A program made the translations under genes and the position numbers. Below are positions 1 to 6,604 of a stretch of DNA of 9,896 bases, piece after piece. Where the stretch lies: the NCBI GenBank assembly GCA_029942205.1, contig JAOZTL010000076.1, positions 1-9,896 on the forward strand, written 5' to 3'. This DNA is from Bacteroidales bacterium (GTDB lineage: Bacteria > Bacteroidota > Bacteroidia > Bacteroidales > JAOZTL01). The notes below the pieces were generated by a model. It made no database searches. It was not told where the DNA came from and worked only from the letters and a program-made list of their open reading frames with translations. The first letter of the stretch is position 1. Each line of letters starts with the position of its first letter.

Positions 1-146
1 TCTGTTTTAGGACTTTCTGTCTCAAAGTTTTTGAGTCTTTTGTTATGAGTTTGTTTGCGCATAGCATATTTTCTGATTTCACCTACCGCTTTTACTATCG
101 AGATGAGAGACACTAATATTAAAAATAAAAAAATTAATTCGAGCAT
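1..146 (-). CDS. small membrane protein, N-terminal part (cut by window edge)
   Basis: An open frame starts at an ATG read from base 146 downward and stays open to the window edge, giving 48 codons. It begins MLELIFLFLILVSLISIV, a single strongly hydrophobic segment (about residues 2-19). A positively charged stretch follows (KAVGEIRKYAMRKQTHNKRLK), which by the positive-inside rule would place the rest in the cytoplasm. The start is supported by the hydrophobic segment beginning directly after it and by A-rich sequence upstream (TTTAGAAAAAACT). There is no Shine-Dalgarno site, as is usual in Bacteroidota. I do not recognise the family, and the C-terminus is outside the window. It lies downstream of aldolase on the same strand but is separated from it by 211 bases and a long inverted repeat, so co-transcription is doubtful. 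Confidence 0.5.
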   Translation of the reverse strand, partial: MLELIFLFLILVSLISIVKAVGEIRKYAMRKQTHNKRLKNFETESPKT

Positions 147-291
147 AGTTTTTTCTAAATTCAGACTTCGTCTGTTTTGATATTTATTTTTTTGAGACTT
201 ATTAAACAAAAGATTTTAGTAGAAAGTAGAAAGAAAATCTGCATATTTCAGGCAGAAAAGCATTATTATTAACAAAAAACTCTTTCTACTT

Positions 292-343
292 AGGAACATA
301 AATTAAATAACAAACAGTTACAGCTTATTTAATTTATGTTCCT
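292..343. repeat. perfect 19-bp inverted repeat (terminator-like, possible mobile-element ends)
   Basis: The arm AGGAACATAAATTAAATAA (292-310) is matched exactly by its reverse complement at 325-343, with a 14-base spacer. It lies 14 bases beyond the aldolase stop codon, and on the minus strand it is followed by a T-rich run (GTTTTTTGTT), so it could act as an aldolase terminator. The stem is A+T-rich and long for a simple terminator. Twelve bases of one end (TAAGGAACATAA) recur at 6065-6076, which also suits a short insertion-element remnant. Confidence 0.7.
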
Positions 344-357
344 TAATTGTTATTTAT

Positions 358-1434
358 TTAGTTTCGATCGAGAGCATTCAAATCATCAAAAGCCTGCTTT
401 AAGCGTGTAATCATTGATTTTTCACCTTCACGTAACCATACTCTTGGATCGTATTTTTTCTTATTTGGTTTGTCTTCTCCTTTAGGGTTACCAATCTGAG
501 CTTGCAAATAGCCTTCGTTATTGATGTAATAGCGACGTACACCATCCCAAAAAGCCCATTGTGTATCGGTATCGATATTCATTTTGATAACACCATACGA
601 AATGGCTTCACGAATATCTTCTTGGCTAGAGCCTGATCCGCCATGAAATACAAAATTGACAGGATTATTGGTTGTGCCATATTTTTCTTGGATAAATGCT
701 TGCGAATTTTTCAATATCTTAGGTGATAATTGCACATTACCAGGCTTGTATACACCATGGACATTACCAAAAGATGCTGCGATAGTAAATTTATCACTTA
801 CTTTCATCAATTCTTCGTAAGCATAAGCAACTTCTTCGGGCTGAGTGTATAGCAACGAGTTGTCGATATTTGAATTGTCTACGCCGTCTTCTTCGCCACC
901 TGTTACACCTAATTCGATTTCAAGTGTCATATCGATTTTACTCATACGCTCCAAAAATTGTTTGCTGATAGCAATATTTTCTTCAATAGGCTCTTCGGAT
1001 AAATCGAGCATGTGAGAGCTAAACAGTGGTTTGCCGTATTGCTCATAAAATGCTTCACCCTCTTCGAGTAATCCATCTATCCATGGTAATAATTTTTTTG
1101 CAGCATGATCGGTATGTAATATCACTGGCACGCCATACGCTTCAGCCAATTGATGTACATGCATTGCTCCAGCTACTGCGCCTGCGATGGCTGCTTGTTG
1201 ATTATCGTTAGATAATGCTTTGCCTGCATAAAAATGTGCCCCACCATTGGAGAATTGAATAATAATAGCCGAATTAGCTTCTCGAGCAGATTCCATTGCT
1301 GCATTAATAGAATCGCTACCAATAACATTTACGGCAGGAATAGCAAAATGGTTTTCTTTAGCTATGTCCAATACGATTTGCAGATCGTTTCCTGTGATTA
1401 CTCCTGGATTTACTTCTTCTAAAATTTTTCTCAT
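358..1434 (-). CDS. fbaA: class II fructose-bisphosphate aldolase
   Basis: This zinc-dependent aldolase interconverts fructose 1,6-bisphosphate with dihydroxyacetone phosphate and glyceraldehyde 3-phosphate in cytoplasmic glycolysis and gluconeogenesis. The 358-residue protein aligns nearly end to end with the E. coli-type (class IIA) enzyme as I recall it, starting with xxPGVITGxD. Expected residues are in register: catalytic Asp109 and zinc ligand His110 (HTDH), Glu174 (LEIELG), zinc ligands His226 (GNVHGVY) and His264 (FVFHGGSGS), and Asn286 (KMNIDTDTQWA). The C-terminal GNPKGEDKPNKKKYDPRVW segment is also present. The ATG at 1434 matches the family start, and the bases before it are A-rich with no Shine-Dalgarno site. 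The gene stands alone, with 377 bases to the next gene upstream and an inverted repeat downstream. Nothing is truncated or missing. Confidence 0.97.
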   Translation of the reverse strand: MRKILEEVNPGVITGNDLQIVLDIAKENHFAIPAVNVIGSDSINAAMESAREANSAIIIQFSNGGAHFYAGKALSNDNQQAAIAGAVAGAMHVHQLAEAYGVPVILHTDHAAKKLLPWIDGLLEEGEAFYEQYGKPLFSSHMLDLSEEPIEENIAISKQFLERMSKIDMTLEIELGVTGGEEDGVDNSNIDNSLLYTQPEEVAYAYEELMKVSDKFTIAASFGNVHGVYKPGNVQLSPKILKNSQAFIQEKYGTTNNPVNFVFHGGSGSSQEDIREAISYGVIKMNIDTDTQWAFWDGVRRYYINNEGYLQAQIGNPKGEDKPNKKKYDPRVWLREGEKSMITRLKQAFDDLNALDRN

Positions 1435-1811
1435 TTTTTTATTTTTTTTAAAAGCGTTATGACAAAATAAATTGTATTATTAGCACTTCATCAATGTTTA
1501 TATTTATAGGCACTATTGAATTTTGCGAACAATTGTAAGCAAATCGAATACCTTATCTTTTGATTACAAATTTACTGAAAATTATTGAGAAAATAATGCT
1601 TAAGCTTTTTTCACCTATTTAATTCTACTGGTTTGTCTGCATAATGTTTTTATAATTAATCAATTAAGAAGATAACTAAATTAATATCACATTAATAATT
1701 CTGTATTTTGCTGAAAAACATTGCTTTTAACAAAAATGCTTAATGTTTTCTACTCTTGACTTCATCGTTTCATAAAATAGAAATAAGCAACATCAAAAAA
1801 GGCAGAAGACC
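1435..1811. other. intergenic region upstream of aldolase, no gene seen
   Basis: This 377-base A+T-rich stretch lies between two minus-strand genes. The short open frames crossing into it do not look like proteins. It holds a possible aldolase promoter element at 1567-1574 and a weak echo of the dispersed repeat at 1481-1500 (TAGCACTTC, then AATGTT). Directly after the glycosyltransferase stop, a 4-bp AAGG/CCTT stem followed by six T on the minus strand (about 1795-1811) is too short to be called a terminator. Confidence 0.6.
1567..1574 (-). promoter_or_regulatory. possible aldolase promoter, -7 element
   Basis: Read on the minus strand this is TAAATTTG, an exact match to the Bacteroidota -7 consensus TAnnTTTG, about 130 bases before the aldolase ATG. 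No TTG is visible at the expected 17-23 bases upstream, so the call is weak. In A+T-rich DNA an 8-base match of this kind can occur by chance. Confidence 0.3.
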
Positions 1812-2933
1812 TTATATACAGCGTTCTATGCTGTCCCAAAGCATGACTGAAGTTCGTGTCCATGTAAATGCAATACGTTGCTTGCGAGCCTCTTCGATTA
1901 ATTGCCTGCGAATGTGCTTGTTGCCAGCTATCTGGAGAATGCCATTTACTATCGAGTTTACCGATGATGCATCGACAAGTACCGCCGCTGATCCTGCTAT
2001 TTCAGGCAATGCTGTTTGGTTTGAACATACGATGGGCACTTCACAATGCATGGCTTCCAGCAAAGGAACGCCAAAACCTTCAAAATGAGAAACCAGCAAA
2101 AGAGCCTCGGAGGAAGCAATCAGTAAGCGCATTGTTTTACTACTTACTCGCCCTGTGAATACGACATCCGAATGGTGTGCCATGTTTCGATATGTTTGCT
2201 CTATTTGACTAGTTCCAAACATTTTTTCGCCTACGATCACGAGTTTGTAAGCTTTGGGGCTCGATTGTCGAAAACGATCGAATGCTTGCAGTAATCCATC
2301 AATATTTTTGCGGGGATGCAAACTGCCTACATACACAAAATAATCTACTCCGTGTGTGTATTGCTGCTTTGTGCTTTGCCTTAGAGCCATGCTGGCTGGC
2401 TTAAATACGGGATCTACTCCATTGTACACCACATCGATTTGTTCGCTAGGCAAGCCGTAACGATTCATGATGTCTTGTTTGGAATAATCCGAAACGGTGA
2501 CTATTCGTGTGGCTTTATGGGCATATTTCGGGAAAAAGTGTCGATAATAGTGCCGTGATGAAAAAGGCAAATCGTACGGGCGGTATTCAAAATTCAAATC
2601 GTGAATGACAGCTAATTGCTTGACAGAACTGCGAAGCGATAAAAAGCCATCAGGAGAAAGAAAAAAATCAGCATTCATTTTTTTTAAGATGCTCGGTACG
2701 GTTTGTTCAAACCATAAATACCATAAAATAGGGTGTCGAGTGGGGAGTCCTGCCACGATAGGCATCACATTGTTGGCAAACACAAACTGGCTGTCGTAGG
2801 GGCGATCAAACAAAAACAGAAATTCATGTTCGGGATGGCGCTCTACAATTTGTTTCAGCGTGTGATAGCTAAACCAACCTATGCCTTCAAGCTTATCCTT
2901 TTGTAATAATCGAGTATTGACTGCTATTCTCAA
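1812..2933 (-). CDS. glycosyltransferase family 4 (group 1) protein
   Basis: This is a GT-B fold retaining glycosyltransferase that would move a sugar from a nucleotide-sugar donor to an envelope or exopolysaccharide acceptor; the substrate cannot be read from sequence. Numbering from the TTG at 2933 (373 residues), the N-terminal acceptor half begins RIAVNTRLLQKDKLEGIGWF. Mid-protein are IHDLNFEY, VTVSDYSKQDI and VYNGVDPVFKP. The donor half starts at YVGSLHPRKNIDGLL (about 201) and contains VIVGEK and FTGRVSS. It ends in the EX7E signature HFEGFGVPLLEAMHC with Glu285 and Glu293. The same frame runs upstream to a GTG at 2960, but that lies inside a dispersed repeat and would add nine residues (MLCTLKFLS) before the usual family start, so I prefer TTG. 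No Shine-Dalgarno site is seen. No other polysaccharide gene is adjacent. The coding sequence is visibly richer in G+C than the TPR-SpoIIE gene. Confidence 0.9.
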   Translation of the reverse strand: MRIAVNTRLLQKDKLEGIGWFSYHTLKQIVERHPEHEFLFLFDRPYDSQFVFANNVMPIVAGLPTRHPILWYLWFEQTVPSILKKMNADFFLSPDGFLSLRSSVKQLAVIHDLNFEYRPYDLPFSSRHYYRHFFPKYAHKATRIVTVSDYSKQDIMNRYGLPSEQIDVVYNGVDPVFKPASMALRQSTKQQYTHGVDYFVYVGSLHPRKNIDGLLQAFDRFRQSSPKAYKLVIVGEKMFGTSQIEQTYRNMAHHSDVVFTGRVSSKTMRLLIASSEALLLVSHFEGFGVPLLEAMHCEVPIVCSNQTALPEIAGSAAVLVDASSVNSIVNGILQIAGNKHIRRQLIEEARKQRIAFTWTRTSVMLWDSIERCI

Positions 2934-2955
2934 CGATAGAAACTTTAGTGTGCAT

Positions 2956-3018
2956 AGCACTTCGTACTATTTAATGTTGCTTACGCACTTGTGTAAAACT
3001 ATTACAATCAACAATTTA
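2956..3018 (-). repeat. dispersed repeat, copy A
   Basis: Copy A matches copy B (3101-3161) at about 54 of 61 positions in direct orientation, and copy C (3695-3734) at about 34 of 40 positions in inverted orientation. Read on the minus strand, the shared core is TTTACA, GTGCGTAAG, AACATTAAATAG and finally GAAGTGCT. It ends 22 bases before the preferred TTG start of the glycosyltransferase, so it would lie in that gene's leader or promoter region. Confidence 0.85.
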
Positions 3019-3230
3019 TCGAAAAGTAAATATACAATTAATTTTTCATAGGTGCTTAATTATAATTGATGAATATTTGTTTTTAATACCAATTATTAAA
3101 CACTTCGTCCTATTTAATGTTGCTTACGCACTTATGTAAAGTTATTGCTATCAATAATTTACACGTGATTTAAAAATTTTAAAAGTGTCACTTAATTATA
3201 TGTAGCTACTTACTTATGATTATAAAGAAA
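2958..3230. repeat. diverged tandem duplication, about 143-bp unit
   Basis: Copies A and B of the dispersed repeat begin 143 bases apart. The similarity resumes further along each unit, with CTTAATTATA at 3055-3064 and again at 3191-3200, at offsets 97 and 90 from the unit starts. This suggests that the whole segment between the glycosyltransferase start and the tRNA terminator arose as a tandem duplication and then diverged. No gene is seen in it. Confidence 0.6.
3101..3161 (-). repeat. dispersed repeat, copy B
   Basis: This copy has the same orientation as copy A, with about seven differences over 61 bases. It carries the conserved blocks CACTTCGT, TATTTAATGTTGCTTACGCA and TATGTAAA as read on the plus strand. 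It is not next to a start codon and appears to be the upstream member of the tandem pair. Confidence 0.85.
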
Positions 3231-3258
3231 AAAAGCCTTACTATTTCTAGTAAGGCTT
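3226..3258 (-). terminator. intrinsic terminator of tRNA-Ser
   Basis: A perfect 11-bp stem, AAGCCTTACTA (3233-3243) with TAGTAAGGCTT (3248-3258), closes a 4-base loop. On the minus strand it is followed by about seven T. It lies 5 bases beyond the encoded CCA end of the tRNA, which is the expected place for a terminator of a single tRNA unit. Confidence 0.9.
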
Positions 3259-3262
3259 CGTT

Positions 3263-3350
3263 TGGCGGAGAAAGAGGGATTCGAACCCCCGGAAGTTTGA
3301 CCTTCAACGGTTTTCAAGACCGCCGCATTCGACCACTCTGCCATTTCTCC
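3263..3350 (-). tRNA. tRNA-Ser (anticodon TGA)
   Basis: The minus strand begins GGAGAAATGGCAGAGTGG, and its 7-bp acceptor stem GGAGAAA pairs with TTTCTCC near the 3' end. The anticodon loop CTTGAAA, between GCGGT- and ACCG-type stem arms, gives anticodon TGA, which reads UCA and related serine codons. A long variable arm follows (TTGAAGGTCAAACTTC), typical of class II serine tRNAs. The T arm contains GGTTCGAATCC. A discriminator G and an encoded CCA end the gene, for a total of 88 bases. All expected arms are present, so it should be functional. Confidence 0.97.
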
Positions 3351-3354
3351 GCTG

Positions 3355-3382
3355 CAAAAGTAGAATTAATTACCTAATCCAA
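3355..3382 (-). promoter_or_regulatory. promoter of tRNA-Ser
   Basis: On the minus strand the -7 element TACTTTTG (3355-3362) matches TAnnTTTG exactly and sits just 4 bases before the tRNA. A TTG at 3380-3382 lies 17 bases further upstream, within the 17-23 spacing range I recall for Flavobacterium-type promoters. Transcription would start at or very near the tRNA 5' end. Confidence 0.75.
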
Positions 3383-3528
3383 AAACTATTTATGCTTTTT
3401 TTTTCAAAAAAATGCCCTTTTATTTTGAAGTATTTAATTATCATAAAGTTAAACTCGTTTTTTTTTCAAAAAAAAAATAAGTCGTAAGCTAATAAATGGC
3501 TTTATTGGTATTTTTCTTCTTTTTAGGC

Positions 3529-3557
3529 TTGATATTTTCTGTTTCTTTGTATATTTG
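3529..3557 (+). promoter_or_regulatory. likely promoter of the TPR-SpoIIE gene
   Basis: TTG at 3529-3531, an 18-base spacer and TATATTTG at 3550-3557 match the Bacteroidota promoter pattern exactly. It lies about 210 bases before the ATG at 3767, so the transcript would carry a long leader that includes a short open frame, a hairpin and a dispersed repeat. Confidence 0.6.
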
Positions 3558-3565
3558 TGGGTAAT

Positions 3566-3616
3566 ATGAAAAATAAAAGAATGAACGAGCTTTCTATTTG
3601 CTTAAGGTTTGAATAA
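3566..3616 (+). CDS. possible 16-residue leader peptide
   Basis: An ATG 8 bases after the -7 element opens a frame encoding MKNKRMNELSICLRFE and then TAA. It would be the first open frame on the long TPR-SpoIIE leader and precedes a hairpin at 3650-3696. No enrichment for one amino acid is visible that would suggest classical attenuation. Frames of this length are common by chance, so this is only a possibility. Confidence 0.2.
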   Translation: MKNKRMNELSICLRFE

Positions 3617-3649
3617 GCATAAGATTTTACTTACCTTACCCATTATATT

Positions 3650-3696
3650 AAGTACTCACACACAAAAAAATCGACAGTTACTATTTGTGAGTATTT
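3650..3696 (+). repeat. 11-bp stem-loop in the leader of the TPR-SpoIIE gene
   Basis: AAGTACTCACA (3650-3660) pairs with TGTGAGTATTT (3686-3696) over 11 positions with one G-T pair, around a 25-base loop. It directly abuts copy C of the dispersed repeat. It is followed by TTTTACA and not by a long T run, so it is not a typical terminator. Confidence 0.5.
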
Positions 3697-3736
3697 TACA
3701 TAAATGCGTAAGAAACATTAAATAGCACTTAGTGCT
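3695..3736 (+). repeat. dispersed repeat, copy C (inverted relative to A and B)
   Basis: The plus strand reads TTTACATAAATGCGTAAG, AACATTAAATAG, then CACTTAGTGCT, which matches the reverse complement of copy A at about 34 of 40 positions. The end forms a small palindrome, AGCACT-T-AGTGCT (3724-3736). It stops 30 bases before the TPR-SpoIIE ATG, in the same orientation relative to the gene as copy A has to the glycosyltransferase. Confidence 0.8.
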
Positions 3737-3766
3737 TAAAAGGTCTGAAGATCTTAAAAATAACTT

Positions 3767-6061
3767 ATGAAAAACACAACAATACTCAGTATTTTATTGA
3801 TTTGTTCCTTTTTAGGTTCTGATTTAAAAGCTCAAACACAGGAAATCGACAGCCTCGAAAATCTGTTAGTCCTGCATACTCAAAAAGATACTGTAAGAGT
3901 GAATTTATTGAATGAAATTGCCTATAAAATCTATTTAAAAGATATAAACAAAACCCTTGAGTATGCCACTGAATCTGGTGAACTTGCATCTGAATTAAAA
4001 TTTAAAAAAGGGGAAGCTGAAAGCCTGAAAATTAAAGCTGTATATTATGTTATGAATTTTGATTATAAGGAAGGTTTAAAATATTTCACTAAATCATTGG
4101 CGATATTTGAATCATTAGGAAATAACAAACAAATTGTAAATAGCCTTAATAATTTAGGACGTGTAAATCAATTTTTGTCTAACTATTCTGCGGCATTAGA
4201 AAATTATCAAAAGGCACTAATTCTAACAAAAACTATAGGTTTTGATGAAAAAAGAGCAAACATATATAATAATATTGGGAATACTTACTTTCTACAAAGT
4301 AACTATCCTAAAACATTAGAGTATTTTCAAAAAGGACTTGAAATAAATGAAAAATTAAATAATAAAAATGAAATTTCTTCAAGTTATATTGGTATTGGTT
4401 TTTTCTATGATTCGCAAGGTGAATATAGCAAAGCTCTGAAATACTTCAGAAAATCTTTGGAAATCAATAAAGAATTAAAGGATAAAAAGACAATATCATA
4501 TTGCTATAACAATATTGGGAAAACCTACCAGAGTAAAAATCAATTTGATAGTGCATTAATTTATTTTGACAAATCATTAATACTAAAAGAACAGCTAAAA
4601 GACAAATATGGAATTTCGTATACTTGTGTTGGTGTTGGAGCTGTTTATAATTCGATAGGTGAATATGATAAAGCTATCGTTTTTTTAAATAAAGCAATAA
4701 CTATAAGTAGAGAAATAGGTGAGAAATCAATTGAGACTAATGCTTATAGCGAATTAGCCTTATTATATTCTAAACATAGTGATATTCAGAAAACATATAA
4801 TAATAGTAAAAAAGCATTCCTATTGGCTGAGGAAATTGGAAATATAGAAATTCAACAGAAAAGTTCAGAAATACTAGCAAACACCTGTAATCTTTTGGGT
4901 TTGTATAAAGAAGCTTATAGGTATCATGTTGTTTTTAAAACAATGACCGATAGCTTGTTTAATGTAAAAAATGTAAAAAAAATAGCTAGTATAGAGTATG
5001 AATATAAACATGAAAAAGAAAAACAGAATAATATATTACAGCAACAAAAGAAAGATGCAGTTCGTGCCGAAGAAGAAAAACGACAAAAGGCAATAAGAAA
5101 TTCTTTTATAGGTGGATTTGCTTTAATGCTGATACTTTTAGTTGTTGCATTTGCCAGTTTTCTGCAAAAACGCAAAGCAAATAAAATTATTACGGAAACC
5201 AATGAAGAATTAAATATAACACTGGAAGTTGTAAACAAACAAAAAGAGGAAATTACGGCACAACATACCGAAATAGTTGTTCACCTTGATAAACTTGCAC
5301 GACAAAACAAACACATTACCGGCAGTATAAATTATGCAAAACGAATACAAACTGCTGTTTTACCAGCAGCAAATGTATTAGAAAAAATACTGCCTGAACA
5401 TTTCGTACTTTTCAAACCACGAGATATAGTAAGCGGTGATTTTTACTGGATAAAAAAAATAAATGAAAATATAATAATTGCCGTTGCTGATAGCACAGGA
5501 CACGGTGTGCCTGGTGCATTTATGAGTATGCTCGGTATTTCGTTTTTAAACGAAATTGCACAAAAAAAAGAAATTCAACAAGCAAATCAGGTTTTAGACG
5601 AATTACGAAATAGGGTAAAAACTACTTTGGATCAAACAGGTAAAGACAACGAAGCCGAAGACGGGATGGACATAGCTCTTTATGCTATAAATACCGAAAC
5701 AAATGAATTGCAATTTTCTGGTGCAAATAATCCGCTGTTAATTTTTAGAAATAATGAACTTATAGAACTCAAAGCAGACAAACAACCGATAAGTATTTTC
5801 CATAAAGAAAGACCATTTACCAATCATAAATTTCAGTTAGAAAAAAACGATATGCTTTATGCTTTTTCTGATGGCTACGCAGATCAATTTGGAGGCAAAA
5901 AAGGACGTAAATTTTATTCGAAACGATTCTACCAATTATTGTCTGATATACAAGATAAAAAAATGCAGGAACAAAAACAAATTCTTGAAAAGACGTTCAC
6001 AAACTGGCTTGGCAAAGGCAAACAAATTGATGACGTTTTGGTTATGGGAGTTAAATTATAA
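3767..6061 (+). CDS. secreted-TPR / transmembrane / SpoIIE-type PP2C phosphatase
   Basis: This 764-residue membrane signalling protein would sense something outside the inner membrane through TPRs and dephosphorylate a cytoplasmic serine/threonine-phosphorylated partner. By analogy with SpoIIE and RsbU the partner could be an anti-sigma-factor antagonist, but none is encoded here. Residues 1-22 form a signal peptide, probably cut before QTQE. Residues 86-357 hold seven TPRs at an even 40-residue spacing, marked by NNLG/NNIG/GIG motifs near 128, 168, 208, 248 and 288. A charged coiled coil (about 405-445) leads to one membrane helix (447-466). A second coiled coil (about 470-525) leads to the phosphatase domain (543-764). 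Its motifs are SGDFYW with Asp558, ADSTGHGVPGAFMS with Asp575, DGMDIAL, SGANNPL, FSDGYADQ with Asp702, and IDDVLVMG with Asp755/756. The metal-binding acidic residues therefore look intact. The gene is clearly more A+T-rich than aldolase or the glycosyltransferase. It stands alone on its strand with a long leader. Confidence 0.92.
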   Translation: MKNTTILSILLICSFLGSDLKAQTQEIDSLENLLVLHTQKDTVRVNLLNEIAYKIYLKDINKTLEYATESGELASELKFKKGEAESLKIKAVYYVMNFDYKEGLKYFTKSLAIFESLGNNKQIVNSLNNLGRVNQFLSNYSAALENYQKALILTKTIGFDEKRANIYNNIGNTYFLQSNYPKTLEYFQKGLEINEKLNNKNEISSSYIGIGFFYDSQGEYSKALKYFRKSLEINKELKDKKTISYCYNNIGKTYQSKNQFDSALIYFDKSLILKEQLKDKYGISYTCVGVGAVYNSIGEYDKAIVFLNKAITISREIGEKSIETNAYSELALLYSKHSDIQKTYNNSKKAFLLAEEIGNIEIQQKSSEILANTCNLLGLYKEAYRYHVVFKTMTDSLFNVKNVKKIASIEYEYKHEKEKQNNILQQQKKDAVRAEEEKRQKAIRNSFIGGFALMLILLVVAFASFLQKRKANKIITETNEELNITLEVVNKQKEEITAQHTEIVVHLDKLARQNKHITGSINYAKRIQTAVLPAANVLEKILPEHFVLFKPRDIVSGDFYWIKKINENIIIAVADSTGHGVPGAFMSMLGISFLNEIAQKKEIQQANQVLDELRNRVKTTLDQTGKDNEAEDGMDIALYAINTETNELQFSGANNPLLIFRNNELIELKADKQPISIFHKERPFTNHKFQLEKNDMLYAFSDGYADQFGGKKGRKFYSKRFYQLLSDIQDKKMQEQKQILEKTFTNWLGKGKQIDDVLVMGVKL

Positions 6062-6064
6062 TAC

Positions 6065-6076
6065 TAAGGAACATAA
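6065..6076 (+). repeat. recurrence of the TAAGGAACATAA end motif
   Basis: These 12 bases, 3 bases after the TPR-SpoIIE stop codon, are identical to the outer end of the inverted repeat at 292-345 read inward on the minus strand. The similarity continues weakly beyond it (ACTATAATA against AATTAAATA). No second arm is seen nearby. It may be one end of a degraded insertion element or a chance match. Confidence 0.35.
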
Positions 6077-6241
6077 CTATAATATTTGTGCCAGCTTCAA
6101 TGAGATCAAATCTATTTACGTTAAGCCACATCAGAAGGCGTTTTCCCAACAAAGCCCACCGAACAGGTAGAAAATCTAGCTGTTTTTAAATATTTTCTGG
6201 TTCATTTTTCTTATTATTTTGTACGCTCGAAGTATCAATTT

Positions 6242-6458
6242 AGGCATTTCGAGCATTGTTTTTAGACAAACAGAGACACTTTTTAGGCGTGCAGAGCATC
6301 ATTTTGGGCGTTACCAGTGGTATCGATGAGCGTGCAGGACATCGTTTTGGGCGTTACCAATGGTGTCGATGGGCGTGCAGGGCATCGTTTTGGGCGTTAC
6401 CAATGGTGTCGATGGGCGTTACCCGCTTTGTCGCTGGTCGTTACCTACACGATTTTTT
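6242..6458. repeat. nested tandem array: ten 21-23-bp half-units, 43-bp higher period
   Basis: Successive half-units begin at 6242, 6264, 6285, 6306, 6328, 6349, 6371, 6392, 6414 and 6436. Two types are present. Type a starts (A/G)GGCGTGCAG-GCATC and ends TTTT (21 bases). Type b starts GGGCGTTACC, continues AATGGTGTCGAT (22 bases) and contains the small palindrome ACCA-n-TGGT. From 6285 to 6413 they alternate a-b-a-b-a-b, giving an exact 43-bp period with few differences. Units at both ends are more diverged, as expected for an array that grows in the middle. The array is much richer in G+C than its surroundings. Confidence 0.9.
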
Positions 6459-6604
6459 ATAAGTATTCATTACTCAAAAAGCAACACCAAGCATATTAAA
6501 AGTTGATTTTGTTGTGCTTTTTCCTATCGTTTATGCTCTCTTATTTCTCTTTCTGACGAACTATTTCGACGTTTTTCCCATTTTTTTATTGAAAATAAAC
6601 ATGC

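Larger units (their letters stand above)
3351..3766. other. intergenic region between divergent tRNA-Ser and TPR-SpoIIE gene
   Basis: This 416-base A+T-rich stretch contains the tRNA promoter on one side and the likely TPR-SpoIIE promoter on the other. It also holds two runs in which nine T are joined through one C to seven or ten A (3396-3412 and 3458-3477), a 16-residue open frame, a hairpin and one dispersed repeat copy. These are listed separately. No larger gene is seen. Confidence 0.7.

Noticed and set aside
1026..1422. Plus-strand frames opposite aldolase
   Set aside because: They are antisense shadows of a gene with all catalytic residues conserved.
2958..3161. CRISPR array from the direct repeats A and B
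   Set aside because: There are only two diverged copies 143 bases apart, a third is inverted, and no cas gene or regular spacer is present.
5859..6170. 103-codon plus-strand frame overlapping the end of the TPR-SpoIIE gene
   Set aside because: Most of it lies in another frame of the phosphatase domain, whose motifs are clear; the remainder is low-complexity and unlike a protein.
6062..6180. Possible transposase remnant on the minus strand after the TPR-SpoIIE gene
   Set aside because: Short protein-like stretches can be read (for example LPVRWALLGKRLL), but I cannot match them to any transposase and stops interrupt the other frames.
6256..6499. Open frames of 60-68 codons across the tandem array
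   Set aside because: The same peptide pieces appear in shifted frames because the repeat period is 43 bp; the residues (many Trp, Arg, Cys) are unlike a normal protein and there is no start context.
6476..6522. Hairpin AAAAAGCA/TGCTTTTT as a terminator
   Set aside because: The stem is mostly A-T with a bulge, the loop is large and the site is over 400 bases from the nearest upstream gene end.
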